From positions 39,841-103,840 of the forward strand of contig JAQTYU010000013.1 in NCBI GenBank assembly GCA_028688145.1: 64,000 bases of DNA, given 5' to 3'. Under the pieces are notes generated by a model. That model saw only the letters and a list, made by a program, of their open reading frames with translations, had not been told where the DNA came from and did no database searches. Below are positions 48,185 to 56,635 of the stretch, in pieces; the first letter of the stretch is position 1, and every line of letters begins with the position of its first letter. The stretch comes from Thiotrichaceae bacterium. GTDB lineage: Bacteria; Pseudomonadota; Gammaproteobacteria; Beggiatoales; Beggiatoaceae. The position numbers and the translations under genes are program-made.

Positions 48185-48265
48185 TTAACTGCGCCCTCTT
48201 GCTTAAAAGAACTAAACACTAAAGATCATTTGTCTTTAAGAGTCCCGTTTTAGGAACGCAGTTAA
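48185..48265. repeat. dispersed inverted-repeat element, decayed copy
   Basis: Bounded by TTAACTGCG (48185-48193) and CGCAGTTAA (48257-48265), the clearest view of the family's terminal inverted repeats. The interior (TTAAAAGAACTAAACACTAA, GTCTTTAAGAGTCCC) is a diverged version of the copies at 11905, 17672 and 58249. Confidence 0.65.
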
Positions 48266-48285
48266 GGTTTAGCGAAATGAAAAAA

Positions 48286-48319
48286 GCCCTTATGTTTTCA
48301 ATCCATAAGGGCTTTTTTT
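48286..48319. terminator. bidirectional intrinsic terminator
   Basis: GCCCTTAT (48286-48293) pairs with ATAAGGGC (48305-48312), with an A-run before and a seven-T run after. It lies between the convergent OsmC-like gene and the beta-propeller gene and should stop transcription from both. Confidence 0.9.
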
Positions 48320-48332
48320 AAACTAGGCTTGC

Positions 48333-49223
48333 TTAGTTTTTCTTAAATGCCATCAATTTATTTTCTTTCATCATCGGCACTAATAACAGTTGCTTGTCGG
48401 CAAGATAGCTAGCATCTGCTGAACCTTGTCCCAGTTTTAAAGCTTCGTGGGCTTTTCCTGTGGGGTCAAAATAAAACAATTTACCTGCCATCCAATCGGT
48501 TGCAAAATAGCCTTGCGCCCCATCACTCATCACCCCATCTAAATTGCCCACGGGTTTATCCGAAATGATGCTGATTTTCTTGTCGGTCAAACTCACCGCT
48601 TTCAAATAGCCAGGGCGGGTGGTGGTGAAACCTTCTGTGCGAATTCCCCAAGTGCCAACAATAATGCGTTTATCTTCTGCAAATAAACCATTGGGACTTT
48701 CTAAGGCGGCATCATGTAACCACAGTTCAAATTTGCCCTTGCACAAACACCATAAACTATCGGTAAACATGTCAGAAACGTAGACATTACCTTGCTTGTC
48801 GGCGGTGACATCATTCAAAAACTGGCTGCCTGCGGCAGGATAACGTTGGGCGACTTTACCCTCGCTAATACTGATGGCTACTAAGGTATCAATATCGGCA
48901 ACGTATAACATATCACCCACAACTGCCATCCCTTTGGGGGCATTTAAATCTTTCACCCAAATTTTGTTGATGGCTTTGCCTTCCAAAGACACGATAGAAA
49001 TATAGCCCTTGCCATCTTTTTCAGGGGGATTACCTTGAACATTGGATACATAAAGACGTTTATTCTTGGCATCATAAACCACAGACTCGGGCGTATCTAA
49101 TCCCTCACTCAGTGTCCATGCGGGTGTAAATTGAGGTAAGACGACTTTGGCGGGTTCGGCTGCAAGACTTGCCATATTCATCGTCAGTAACAAACTTGCC
49201 GCAAGATTTTTCATATTCATCAT
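48333..49223 (-). CDS. periplasmic SMP-30/NHL-type beta-propeller protein
   Basis: 296 residues with a signal peptide (cut after SLAA, near 22). Repeated blades of the form RLYVSNVQG, MLYVADIDTLVAI, NVYVSDMFTDSLW and ANGL-type PNGLFAEDKRIIVGTWG show a six-bladed SMP-30/gluconolactonase-like propeller. Such proteins are lactonases or ligand binders; the metal residues cannot be assigned with certainty by eye. A GAGGATGA site precedes the start. Single gene. Confidence 0.78.
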   Translation of the reverse strand: MMNMKNLAASLLLTMNMASLAAEPAKVVLPQFTPAWTLSEGLDTPESVVYDAKNKRLYVSNVQGNPPEKDGKGYISIVSLEGKAINKIWVKDLNAPKGMAVVGDMLYVADIDTLVAISISEGKVAQRYPAAGSQFLNDVTADKQGNVYVSDMFTDSLWCLCKGKFELWLHDAALESPNGLFAEDKRIIVGTWGIRTEGFTTTRPGYLKAVSLTDKKISIISDKPVGNLDGVMSDGAQGYFATDWMAGKLFYFDPTGKAHEALKLGQGSADASYLADKQLLLVPMMKENKLMAFKKN

Positions 49224-49321
49224 TCATCCTCTGGAGTGTCGGTCTAAGTTGATTCAAGCAGAGTTTACCATACTTTTCCCGCATTTTTCCTGAGTCTAAG
49301 CTTTGATAGAATGGGCAACTC

Positions 49322-49549
49322 TCAGCGATAATGCCGATGACCGCCTCCCCATCCTCGTCCATAATAACCACGATAAGGCGCGAAAATTGGGAAAATCGGG
49401 GTAAAAATGCTAATACTCGGGCTAACATAACCCGTATAACCGCCGTAGTAGCCCCCGCCATAATAAGCAGGTGCTGGGGTGTAATAAGCACAGCCTTGTA
49501 CTATAAGACTGAGTAAGAGAATTCGTAAAACTTTATAAAAGTGACACAT
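49322..49549 (-). CDS. small Tyr/Gly-rich lipoprotein
   Basis: 75 residues. An N-terminal hydrophobic signal (LLLSLIVQGC) ends in a lipobox Cys near 20, followed by a Tyr/Gly/Pro-rich tail (YYGGGYYGGYTGYV) and a His/Arg end. AGGAAAATGAC precedes the ATG at 49549. Such small lipoproteins are common in gammaproteobacteria and have no known function. Confidence in coding is moderate because of the length. Confidence 0.65.
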   Translation of the reverse strand: MCHFYKVLRILLLSLIVQGCAYYTPAPAYYGGGYYGGYTGYVSPSISIFTPIFPIFAPYRGYYGRGWGGGHRHYR

Positions 49550-49750
49550 GTCATTTTCCTGACTTAAAAACTTATTTCTTATCATAATGTTAGCATATTT
49601 GTAGGCGACTAACAGTTTTTTAATAAAATTTTTATAAACCGTTCATTTCACAGTAAAGTAGCCATATTATTGCTACTAAGCTGATACTTATTGAAGTAAA
49701 GTATCTAATTAATTTATTACATTTTATATAAACTACTGTTCGAGTTTATC

Positions 49751-50584
49751 ATGATGAAAAAAATAGTTTTTTTAATTTTCAGTTATTTATTAGCAAGTGC
49801 ACCTTGTTGGGCAGAATCCAATAACAGTGCGTTATTGCTCGCCAAAACTCGCGATAAATTAATCATTGGGGTCAAATATGACACCAACTTGTTTGGTTTA
49901 AAAGACCCCAAAGATGGGCAAGTGAAAGGTTTTGACATCGACCTTGCACGCGCAATCACCCAACAGATTTTAGGCAGCCCTACAAAACTTGAATTTAAAC
50001 CCGTGACCGCAAACACGCGCATTCCTAGCCTGCAAAATTCGGAAGTGGATTTGGTAATTGCCACCATGACCATTACGGAAGAACGTAAAAAATTAGTGGA
50101 TTTTTCTGAAGTTTATTTTGAAGTAGGGCAATCTCTTCTTGTGGCGAAAGATTCTAAAATTTCAGGACTTGCCGACTTGAAGGGAAAAAATGTGATTGTG
50201 ATGAAAAATAGCACCTCGGCAAAAAATATTCGGCAACTTGCCCCCGAGGCACATGTTTTAGAATACGATAATTACACCGAAGCTTTCAAAGCCTTGCAGG
50301 CAAAAGTGGGCGAGGTGTTGAGCACCGATAATTCTATTTTATTAGGAATGCAGCGTGAAAATCCTCATTTCAAATTAGTGGGCGGTGTATTTACTTATGA
50401 GCCTTATGGCATTGCGGTACAAAAAGGCGATCATTTGATGTTAGCAGCCATTAATCAGGCTTTGAAACATTTGCGTGCATCAGGAAAATATCAAGAACTT
50501 TATCAACAATGGTTTGGGGAAATTGTTGAAGAAGAATATGACAAATTTTATCAACAACAATTTGGCGAACTTCTGAAAAAATAA
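49751..50584 (+). CDS. periplasmic amino-acid-type substrate-binding protein
   Basis: 277 residues with a Sec signal (cut after CWA, near 21). SBP_bac_3 fold: KLIIGVKYDTNLFGLKDP, GFDIDLARAI, VDLVIATMTITEERKKLVDFSEVYF (near 100-124) and GIAVQKGD are typical of glutamate/aspartate-type binding proteins of ABC transporters. An extra C-terminal EEEYDKFYQQQFGELLKK extension is unusual. No permease or ATPase gene is adjacent, so it is an orphan; it could also feed a sensor. Confidence 0.87.
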   Translation: MMKKIVFLIFSYLLASAPCWAESNNSALLLAKTRDKLIIGVKYDTNLFGLKDPKDGQVKGFDIDLARAITQQILGSPTKLEFKPVTANTRIPSLQNSEVDLVIATMTITEERKKLVDFSEVYFEVGQSLLVAKDSKISGLADLKGKNVIVMKNSTSAKNIRQLAPEAHVLEYDNYTEAFKALQAKVGEVLSTDNSILLGMQRENPHFKLVGGVFTYEPYGIAVQKGDHLMLAAINQALKHLRASGKYQELYQQWFGEIVEEEYDKFYQQQFGELLKK

Positions 50585-51136
50585 TTGTGCGCTTGCCTCA
50601 AAATAGTCATTTCACCTCTCCATTCGCCATCTTGCCACAGTCAAACGAAAATATTGCGCTACAACTCTAAATTATTTGCTCAATTATTTAAGATAACAAA
50701 CTAATTGTAATGATTTTATTAACGAGTTTAGTGCTTTGGTGAACATTCAGACAAGTCATATTTTGAGCACTGCCCTTATTTAAAGCTTTGCAATATCCAC
50801 GATATTAAATTCCCCAGTTCCATTCTTAAAAGGAGAGTGTCTTGATCGGTCTGTATTGACGAAACAAGACATGAATACCACAAAAAAACTCTCAATTTAG
50901 CGATATATCCTTGCATATTAGCCGCCTATATTTTAGGGTATGCAAATGAACTTTTTTCTTGCCCTTGTGTTCAATACCTTCGTCATTGTTGTGTTACACA
51001 TTGGGTAGATAATAAGCACATGCGTTGAAGTGACGTTATTTTAGATGACACGTCCGCTTCTCTAAATCACGTAGTTCCCAGCCTGCTCCCTTCATGAGCG
51101 CAGTGTATTATTTATCTAAAGAGACTGTTATTGATT
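50585..51136. promoter_or_regulatory. intergenic region, 552 bp
   Basis: AT-rich gap between the binding-protein gene and the acyltransferase-ligase pair. No open frame with coding character, hairpin with T-run, or known repeat was recognised. The promoter of the following pair must lie here. Confidence 0.45.
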
Positions 51137-51889
51137 ATGGACACCTTACTCGGTGGATTAGCAATCCCAAAAAATCGCATCATTTTTTTACATGTTGCGT
51201 TAAAAGAATTGCAGCTAATCACACAAAAGAACTATGAAGAATTGACCCGTGAGATTTTAAGCAGTCTGTCGCGCCTCTATAGTCCTAAAACTATCATCGT
51301 TCCCACCTATACTTTCCGTTCTTTTATTCTCAGTGGCGTTTTTCATCGCAGTTTTTCCTATTCTGAAGTGGGGCGTTTTTCTGAAGAAGTTCGCTTACAT
51401 CACGCTAAATATCGCACCCCAGATGCGATGTGGAGTGTGGCAGACACGGGCGATTATTTACGGCATTTGAATTTAGATTATTCTCGTAATGACTTTTTGG
51501 AAGGCAGCTTGTTTGATGTGCTTAATCAAGAAGATTACATCATCATGAATATTGGTTTGATAGGCTCATTTGCCACCCAAATTCACTGCGTCGAGCGTGC
51601 TTGTGAAGTGGATTATCGTTTCATGCAAACTTTTGAAGGCATTTTCTACGACGATGCCACGAATTGGAAACCGATTGCTTATGAAACCTACATGCGCCGT
51701 TTCAATACTGAAGTCGAATATTATCCCAGCTACAACAATATCAAGCGCGAAAACTACCTATTGATGCAAGAGGTTTTACAATACAAAGCCTTAAACGAAA
51801 CCCTGAAAATTTCTTGGATCAGTTCCCAAACCTTGACCGAAACCTTAACCACCGCAGTGGAATTGGATAAATCCTTCCTTGTGACCTAG
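51137..51889 (+). CDS. AAC(3)-fold acyltransferase homologue
   Basis: 250 residues matching the aminoglycoside 3-N-acetyltransferase family block by block: FLHVALKEL (family HVSL), IIVPTYTF (PTFT), GRFSEEVRLHHAKYRTPDAMWSVADTG (in pieces GRFSEEVR and RTPDAMWSVADTG), EGSLFDVLNQEDYIIMNIGL and the catalytic-region HCVE with H150 and E153. The same fold acylates amino groups in natural-product pathways, so resistance is not implied. It begins at ATG 51137 (a TTG two codons earlier is in frame). The next gene starts 11 bp after its stop and encodes an ATP-grasp-like protein. Confidence 0.8.
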   Translation: MDTLLGGLAIPKNRIIFLHVALKELQLITQKNYEELTREILSSLSRLYSPKTIIVPTYTFRSFILSGVFHRSFSYSEVGRFSEEVRLHHAKYRTPDAMWSVADTGDYLRHLNLDYSRNDFLEGSLFDVLNQEDYIIMNIGLIGSFATQIHCVERACEVDYRFMQTFEGIFYDDATNWKPIAYETYMRRFNTEVEYYPSYNNIKRENYLLMQEVLQYKALNETLKISWISSQTLTETLTTAVELDKSFLVT

Positions 51890-51900
51890 ACGAGTATTGC

Positions 51901-53328
51901 ATGAAAATTCATTGTTACGACCCTCAAATTGCGCGCCAAATTCACGCCCAATTTCTCAAAAAACAATTGGTATATGGCGAACAACAAACTTATGCCTCTT
52001 TGATTTCGCCCTCATCCACCCATTTTAGCCCTGCTGAAGTGTCAGGCATCAACGAGGATTTGAGCGAATTTTGGACGCTGTATCGGGTTTGGAATCAAAT
52101 CTACCAAGCGGCTTTAGTTGGCGACGCGCCTGATTGGGTGCGGGCTTATACCGAATCTGGGGTTGCGCCTGAAGATGTGATCGCGCATCGCATTGTGTCT
52201 GCCGCAGGTTTAGAGCCTGAAATGTGCCGCACTGATTACATTGCCATCAGTGAAAACGAGCGCAAAATTGCCGAAATTCAATGGCGACCTGGCGGAATTG
52301 GCTTGGCGGCGGGGATTATTGATGCGTATGCCGAAGTGATTCCTTACAGCGAACAGGTTGGAACGTTTGGGAATTTCAGTGATAATTTTTACAAATTAAT
52401 CACCCAAGCACGTCGTAGCCAAGCGGTCACGAAAACGATTGTTTTGGGCACGACCACTGAATTTATGAATGGTGAGTTGTATCTCGAACAGTATTATAAA
52501 ACCAAAGGTTTGCGCTATATTCCGATTTTACCAACCCGTGCTAAAAACTTTATCGTGCGTGATAATCGGATGTTCATCGAAGAAGCGGGCGAAACCTATC
52601 CCATTGATATTATGAATTCGGAAGAATTTACTCGGCATTTACCCAAGGTGGAATTGCCAAATATTGCACAAGGTTCGGTTGATGGGAAATTCTGGATTGA
52701 AGTACCGCTGAATTATATTTATCGGCAAAAATGGGGTTTAGCCTTGCCGTTCATGCCTGAATATCAACATTTATTCAGTGATAAAGTGCGGCAATTAGTG
52801 CCCGCCACGGTATTATTGAATGGGCTGAATTTAAGTCCATTAATTCCGTATTTAGACCATCCGCAACGTGAGCAATTGGCAAATGTGAAAACGATGGATG
52901 ACCTTGCCAGTTTACCGACGGCATTACGTAAGTCTTTGATTGTGAAATGTGGCGGCGGTTCAGAATTGCATTATCGCAGCAAGGGTGTGTACAAGTTGGG
53001 CAGCGCGAAGAGCTATGATTTGAAGATTCTGGAATTCATTGAACAACGGATGCAGGAACATCAAGAGCCGTGGATTGTGCAGCATTATGTGAAGGCTAAA
53101 TATGATGTGCCTGTGGCGGTGCCGTGGGATTTGGACAAGGTGGACATGATTGAAGCGCACGCGCGTTTTATGATTTTTGGGGGACGGATTGACGGACACG
53201 CGCCGATGGTTTTGGGCGGCAATGGTAATTATGGACGCTATTGGAAGGTGTGCGGGCGTTCGGTCAACGAGAATCAGAATAACGAACAAGCCACGGGATT
53301 TAATGATATGCGGGTGGTGAATTCGTAA
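51901..53328 (+). CDS. ATP-grasp-like ligase (circularly permuted type), uncharacterised
   Basis: 475 residues. Not recognised as a named family. The pattern resembles circularly permuted ATP-grasp proteins such as glutathionylspermidine synthase: an early R-x-D...E-x-Q-x-RPGGIG block (CRTDYIAI, EIQWRPGGIGLAAG near 120-150), a Rossmann-like strand TIVLGTTTEF with E-x-x-L-E-Q-Y-Y, K in FSDKVRQLVPATVLLNG (near 295), nucleotide-loop-like LIVKCGGGSELHYRSKG (near 345-361) and PWIVQHYV (near 390). The C-terminus has ARFMIFGGRIDGH and LGGNGNYGRYW. Likely joins a carboxylate to an amine. Pairs with the AAC(3)-like gene. Confidence 0.65.
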   Translation: MKIHCYDPQIARQIHAQFLKKQLVYGEQQTYASLISPSSTHFSPAEVSGINEDLSEFWTLYRVWNQIYQAALVGDAPDWVRAYTESGVAPEDVIAHRIVSAAGLEPEMCRTDYIAISENERKIAEIQWRPGGIGLAAGIIDAYAEVIPYSEQVGTFGNFSDNFYKLITQARRSQAVTKTIVLGTTTEFMNGELYLEQYYKTKGLRYIPILPTRAKNFIVRDNRMFIEEAGETYPIDIMNSEEFTRHLPKVELPNIAQGSVDGKFWIEVPLNYIYRQKWGLALPFMPEYQHLFSDKVRQLVPATVLLNGLNLSPLIPYLDHPQREQLANVKTMDDLASLPTALRKSLIVKCGGGSELHYRSKGVYKLGSAKSYDLKILEFIEQRMQEHQEPWIVQHYVKAKYDVPVAVPWDLDKVDMIEAHARFMIFGGRIDGHAPMVLGGNGNYGRYWKVCGRSVNENQNNEQATGFNDMRVVNS

Positions 53329-53332
53329 ATTA

Positions 53333-54027
53333 ACCTGAGTACGGCGGAAAAGGATTTAAGAAATAATAGGTTGAGAAGAAACCAGTGATGTAGCCCACTC
53401 ACTAAAATCAGGGTTCAAACGTAAGTTCAAAGAAGGTTTTTTAGTTTTCCAAGGGTAAGCGATAAGCCCCGCTAACACGTTGGTCATACAACCCAACAAG
53501 TTACGATGCCGCAAATGCTCAATCTGTGAAATACTTTTGAGTTGATCAAACACGGTTTTAATCAATGTGCGTTTTCGTAATATGACCCTGTCAAAATCAC
53601 TTAAAACTTCTTTCTTCTTGAGTTGACCCGACAGATGTGTAAATACGCACTGAGCGGAATCATCACCATTTGTGCGAGTTCAACAACGCGTTGATAACTC
53701 AGCCTTTTAGGAAAGGCTAAAACACGGGGGACATGTTGAGTGTAGAAGCCTTTGAAGTGACGACAGTTTGATGGATGAAACACTATCAGTAAGCTCATCA
53801 CTTCCGCAGGTGATATCGTAAACTCACGTTTCTTATAACTTTTATTTTCTTCTAGTAGACTCTGTTCCTACAAGGGGATAAACCATTTACAAAAGTCATC
53901 GAGATTGCAGAATAGATGAAGTATATAGTTGTACCGTTGAGAGTTTGGAATAGTGCATTTTCTTTATTATTCCAGTTTGTCTTTTAGGTATAACTCATTA
54001 TCATTAATTCTTTCGTCGTACTCAGGT
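53333..54027 (-). mobile_element. internally deleted IS982-family element
   Basis: Ends ACCTGAGTACGGCGGAAA (53333 on) and, inverted, ACCTGAGTACGACGAAAG (from 54027) enclose 695 bp with N- and C-terminal pieces of an IS982 transposase on the minus strand. A complete IS982 element is about 1 kb; the missing part is the catalytic core. The left end is 4 bp after the stop of the ATP-grasp-like gene. No matching target duplication was seen. Confidence 0.78.
53356..53840 (-). pseudogene. IS982-family transposase, catalytic core deleted
   Basis: The N-terminal piece reads FTISPAEVMSLLIVFHPSN, RHFKGFYTQHVPRV, FPKRLSYQRVVELAQ, IPLSAYLHIC; the C-terminal piece reads LRKRTLIKTVFDQLKSISQIEH (in parts LRKRTLIKTVFDQ and LKSISQIEHLRHRN), AGLIAYPWKTKKPSLNL. 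Both are hallmark regions of IS982 transposases, but about 100-120 central residues carrying the DDE triad are gone and the junction is out of frame. Confidence 0.82.
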
Positions 54028-54098
54028 TAGTATGTTACGGTGTATGACGCTACGCTTATACACCCTATACTGGTTAATTTAGCCCTCCCGAGAACCCC
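54028..54098. other. short gap before the TPR gene
   Basis: 71 bp between the IS982 remnant and the TPR protein gene; presumably holds its promoter and leader. Nothing else recognised. Confidence 0.4.
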
Positions 54099-54437
54099 AT
54101 GAGTGACGCAACTAAAATTATCCAAAGTTTTGAAAACATGTTAGCCAAAGGGCAAGACAACGCCTTATTGCGCTATGGATTGGGAAATGCGTATGCACAG
54201 CAACAAGATTTCCCCAACGCCTTAATCCATTTAGCGCAATGCGTAGTATTAAATCCAAAATATTCAGCGGGTTGGAAAGCTTATGGCAATGCCTTGAGTG
54301 CCGCCCAACAGTTTAAAAAGGCGGTCGAAATTTACACCCAAGGCATTGCCATTGCAGAGGAAAACAAAGATAAACAGGCAGTTAAAGAAATGCAGGTATT
54401 TTTAAAACGCGCCCAAAAGCACTTGGCGCAGGACTGA
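54099..54437 (+). CDS. small TPR protein
   Basis: 112 residues made of about two and a half tetratricopeptide units: ALLRYGLGNAYAQQQDFPNALIHL (in parts LLRYGLGNAYAQQQDF and NALIHLAQCVVLNPKY), AGWKAYGNALSAAQQFKKAVEIY and a final helix. No signal peptide. TPR proteins bind partners; none is suggested by the neighbours, which are an IS remnant upstream and a MITE downstream. Confidence 0.8.
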   Translation: MSDATKIIQSFENMLAKGQDNALLRYGLGNAYAQQQDFPNALIHLAQCVVLNPKYSAGWKAYGNALSAAQQFKKAVEIYTQGIAIAEENKDKQAVKEMQVFLKRAQKHLAQD

Positions 54438-54466
54438 ACGCGCTATCGTTTTTATATCATTAATTA

Positions 54467-54705
54467 ACCTGAGTTCGGGATAAGAAAAAGTAGAAAATTT
54501 AGTAGTAGGGTGGAATAGCGTAGCGTATTCCACCAAGAAAGGTGATAACTCTAGGCATGACGCAGTTGAATCGATAAGACCTTCCTTGTACGGTAGAAGC
54601 TTGTAAAATCCTCGCCGCTGGAGCGACGAGGTAGTCATTCCAACGCTGGAACGAGATAACTATCACGCTTCATGGTGGAATACGCTACGCTATTCCACCC
54701 TACTA
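54467..54705. mobile_element. MITE copy 1, right end lost
   Basis: Begins ACCTGAGTTCGGGATAAG and follows, in reverse orientation, the MITE at 58531-58801 through AGTAGGGTGGAATAGCG, GATAACTCTAGGCATGACGC, ATCGATAAGACC, CTCGCCGCTGGAGCGACG and GGTGGAATACGCTACG up to CCACCCTACTA. There the match stops and a copy of the CGCAGT repeat (54704-54744) begins, so the second element appears to have replaced the MITE end. Confidence 0.82.
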
Positions 54706-54744
54706 CTGCGCCCCCAACCCCCTTTAGGGGATTTAGGGGCGCAG
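54704..54744. repeat. dispersed inverted-repeat element, minimal 41-bp copy
   Basis: ACTGCGCCCCCAACCCCC then TTTAGGGGATTTAGGGGCGCAGT: just the two inverted ends fused without interior. Ends directly at the cbbQ-like stop codon, so it may double as that operon's transcript end. Confidence 0.75.
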
Positions 54745-55542
54745 TTAAAACAAACTAGAATTTAATTCTTCCAGCGCAGTCAAAATTTCCACATCATCGC
54801 TTAACGCCTGTGCAATTGCGCTGCGACACGCGACACGGGCTTGAATACCGCGTCCCATTAATTTAGCGGCGTGCACCAATAAGCGCGTACTTGCGCCTTC
54901 TTCCAAACCATTGCCTTTTAAATTGCGGCTCATCTGGGCAAATTTCACCAATTTTTCCGCAATCTCCGCTGCAATGCCTGTTTCCGAAATAATAATTTTC
55001 GCTTCTAATTCAGGCGCGGGATAATCAAATTCCAAAGCCACAAACCGCTGGCGCGTGCTCGGTTTCAAGGCTTTTAACACGCTTTGATAACCGGGATTAT
55101 ACGAAATCGCAAGGCAGAATTCGGGCGGACTGCTTAACAATTCCCCAATCTTTTCCATCGGTAACACGCGGCGGTCGTCTGCCAAAGGATGAATCACCAC
55201 CGTGGTATCTTTGCGCGCTTCCACCACTTCATCTAAATAACAAATCCCGCCGCAGCGCACCGCCCGCGCCAGCGCACCATCGACCCATACTGTTTCCCCA
55301 TGTTTTAGCAAAAACCGCCCGACTAAATCCGAGGCGGTTAAATCATCATGACAAGAAACCGTAATTAAGGGACGTTGCAGCCGCCACGCCATATATTCCA
55401 TAAAGCGGGTTTTGCCGCAACCCGTCGGGCCTTTTAATAAAATCGGCAATTGGCTGTGATATGCCGCTTCAAACAGCGCGATTTCATCGCCCACCGCCTC
55501 ATAATACGGTTCTCGGGTGATGAGATATTCTTTAACACTCAT
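54745..55542 (-). CDS. CbbQ/NorQ-type AAA+ ATPase (MoxR group)
   Basis: 265 residues. Walker A GPTGCGKT at 38-45, Walker B-like [13 protein letters not shown] (near 99-111), sensor region AISYNPGY and the arginine-finger region STRQRF. The C-terminal CbbQ_C region reads [17 protein letters not shown]. CbbQ with CbbO activates Rubisco; NorQ with NorD matures nitric oxide reductase. The VWA partner (CbbO/NorD) and the target enzyme are not in the window. Overlaps thiO by ATGA. Confidence 0.86.
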   Translation of the reverse strand: MSVKEYLITREPYYEAVGDEIALFEAAYHSQLPILLKGPTGCGKTRFMEYMAWRLQRPLITVSCHDDLTASDLVGRFLLKHGETVWVDGALARAVRCGGICYLDEVVEARKDTTVVIHPLADDRRVLPMEKIGELLSSPPEFCLAISYNPGYQSVLKALKPSTRQRFVALEFDYPAPELEAKIIISETGIAAEIAEKLVKFAQMSRNLKGNGLEEGASTRLLVHAAKLMGRGIQARVACRSAIAQALSDDVEILTALEELNSSLF

Positions 55543-56627
55543 GCCTCAAATCTCCCCACCCGATACGGCTGCGGGTCAAGGATTGGCGTGCGTTGCAGTG
55601 CAATATCTGCCAATAAACGCGCTGAAGCAATGCCCAGCACCACGCCATTGCGGAAATGCCCCGCATTGATAAATAAACCTTTAATTTCAGGATGTTCACC
55701 AATATAGGGAATGCCGTGTTTTGAACCGGGGCGCAAGCCTGCCCAATGCTTGGTGACTTCATAATCTGCCAAGCGCGGGATTAAATTAAAGCCCGCGTAT
55801 TTTAATTCTTCTAAAGCAACATCGGTGGTGTGTTTATCAAAACCAACATATTCCACCGTCGAACCCACCAACACATGACCATCGCGGCGCGGAATTACAT
55901 AATGTTGATTTGCCAGCACAATTCGCGACACCAAACCCGCTTGGGCAGCAAACACAATCATTTGCCCGCGCACGGGTTCAACAGGCAAGCCTAAGTTCAG
56001 CGAAGCCAGCACGCCATCGCTCCACGCGCCCGAAGTCACCACCACTTGTCCCGCATTAATGATGCCTTGCGGAGTGACTACGCCCGTGATTTGTTGCCCT
56101 TCGGTTTGTAAATTCAATACGGGACAATGTTCACGAATTTCAACGCCCGCATTGAGCGCGGCTTGACGCAAGCTTTTCATTAAACGCGGATTGCGCAATT
56201 GTCCGACTTCAGGCAACCACAAGGCTTGGGCATAATCGGCTAATTCAGGTTCGCAGGCTTTCAAAGCTTCGGCATCTAAATATTGAAGATTCACCTGATT
56301 GGCGACTGCCCAATTTTGCGCAACCTGTACTTCATCACTGTCAATAATTAATAAGCCATTGCCCACATATTCTGGGTCGATACCTGATTGTTGGTGTAAT
56401 TCGTCGGCATAATGTGCGTAATGTGTCTGACTCCATTGCGCCAAGGCGGTGACTGCGGAAGGGTATCGCCACGGGTACAAGGGCGATAAAATGCCACCGC
56501 CCGCCCATGACGATTCTTGTCCTGTGGTATTTTTTTCTAACACACAGACTTTTAGCCCTGCGCGACGCAATTCTAAGGCAGTGAGCAAGCCGCTGATGCC
56601 ACCACCAATAATCAGATAATCATACAT
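55539..56627 (-). CDS. thiO: glycine oxidase ThiO (FAD-dependent)
   Basis: 362 residues. FAD-binding [19 protein letters not shown] at the N-terminus (near 5-23), EKN-type acidic turn, [13 protein letters not shown] (near 48-60), and the C-terminal [21 protein letters not shown] with [19 protein letters not shown]. Makes dehydroglycine for the thiazole of thiamine. ATG 56627 gives [10 protein letters not shown]; the longer frame would overlap the upstream gene. No other thi gene is adjacent and no TPP riboswitch was seen. Other amino-acid oxidases of the DAO family remain possible. Confidence 0.85.
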   Translation of the reverse strand: MYDYLIIGGGISGLLTALELRRAGLKVCVLEKNTTGQESSWAGGGILSPLYPWRYPSAVTALAQWSQTHYAHYADELHQQSGIDPEYVGNGLLIIDSDEVQVAQNWAVANQVNLQYLDAEALKACEPELADYAQALWLPEVGQLRNPRLMKSLRQAALNAGVEIREHCPVLNLQTEGQQITGVVTPQGIINAGQVVVTSGAWSDGVLASLNLGLPVEPVRGQMIVFAAQAGLVSRIVLANQHYVIPRRDGHVLVGSTVEYVGFDKHTTDVALEELKYAGFNLIPRLADYEVTKHWAGLRPGSKHGIPYIGEHPEIKGLFINAGHFRNGVVLGIASARLLADIALQRTPILDPQPYRVGRFEA

Positions 56628-56635
56628 AGTGCACG

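Noticed and set aside
51137..51889. aminoglycoside resistance gene
   Set aside because: The fold and catalytic residues match AAC(3), but the similarity is distant and the neighbour is a ligase-like gene, so a biosynthetic acyltransferase is at least as likely.
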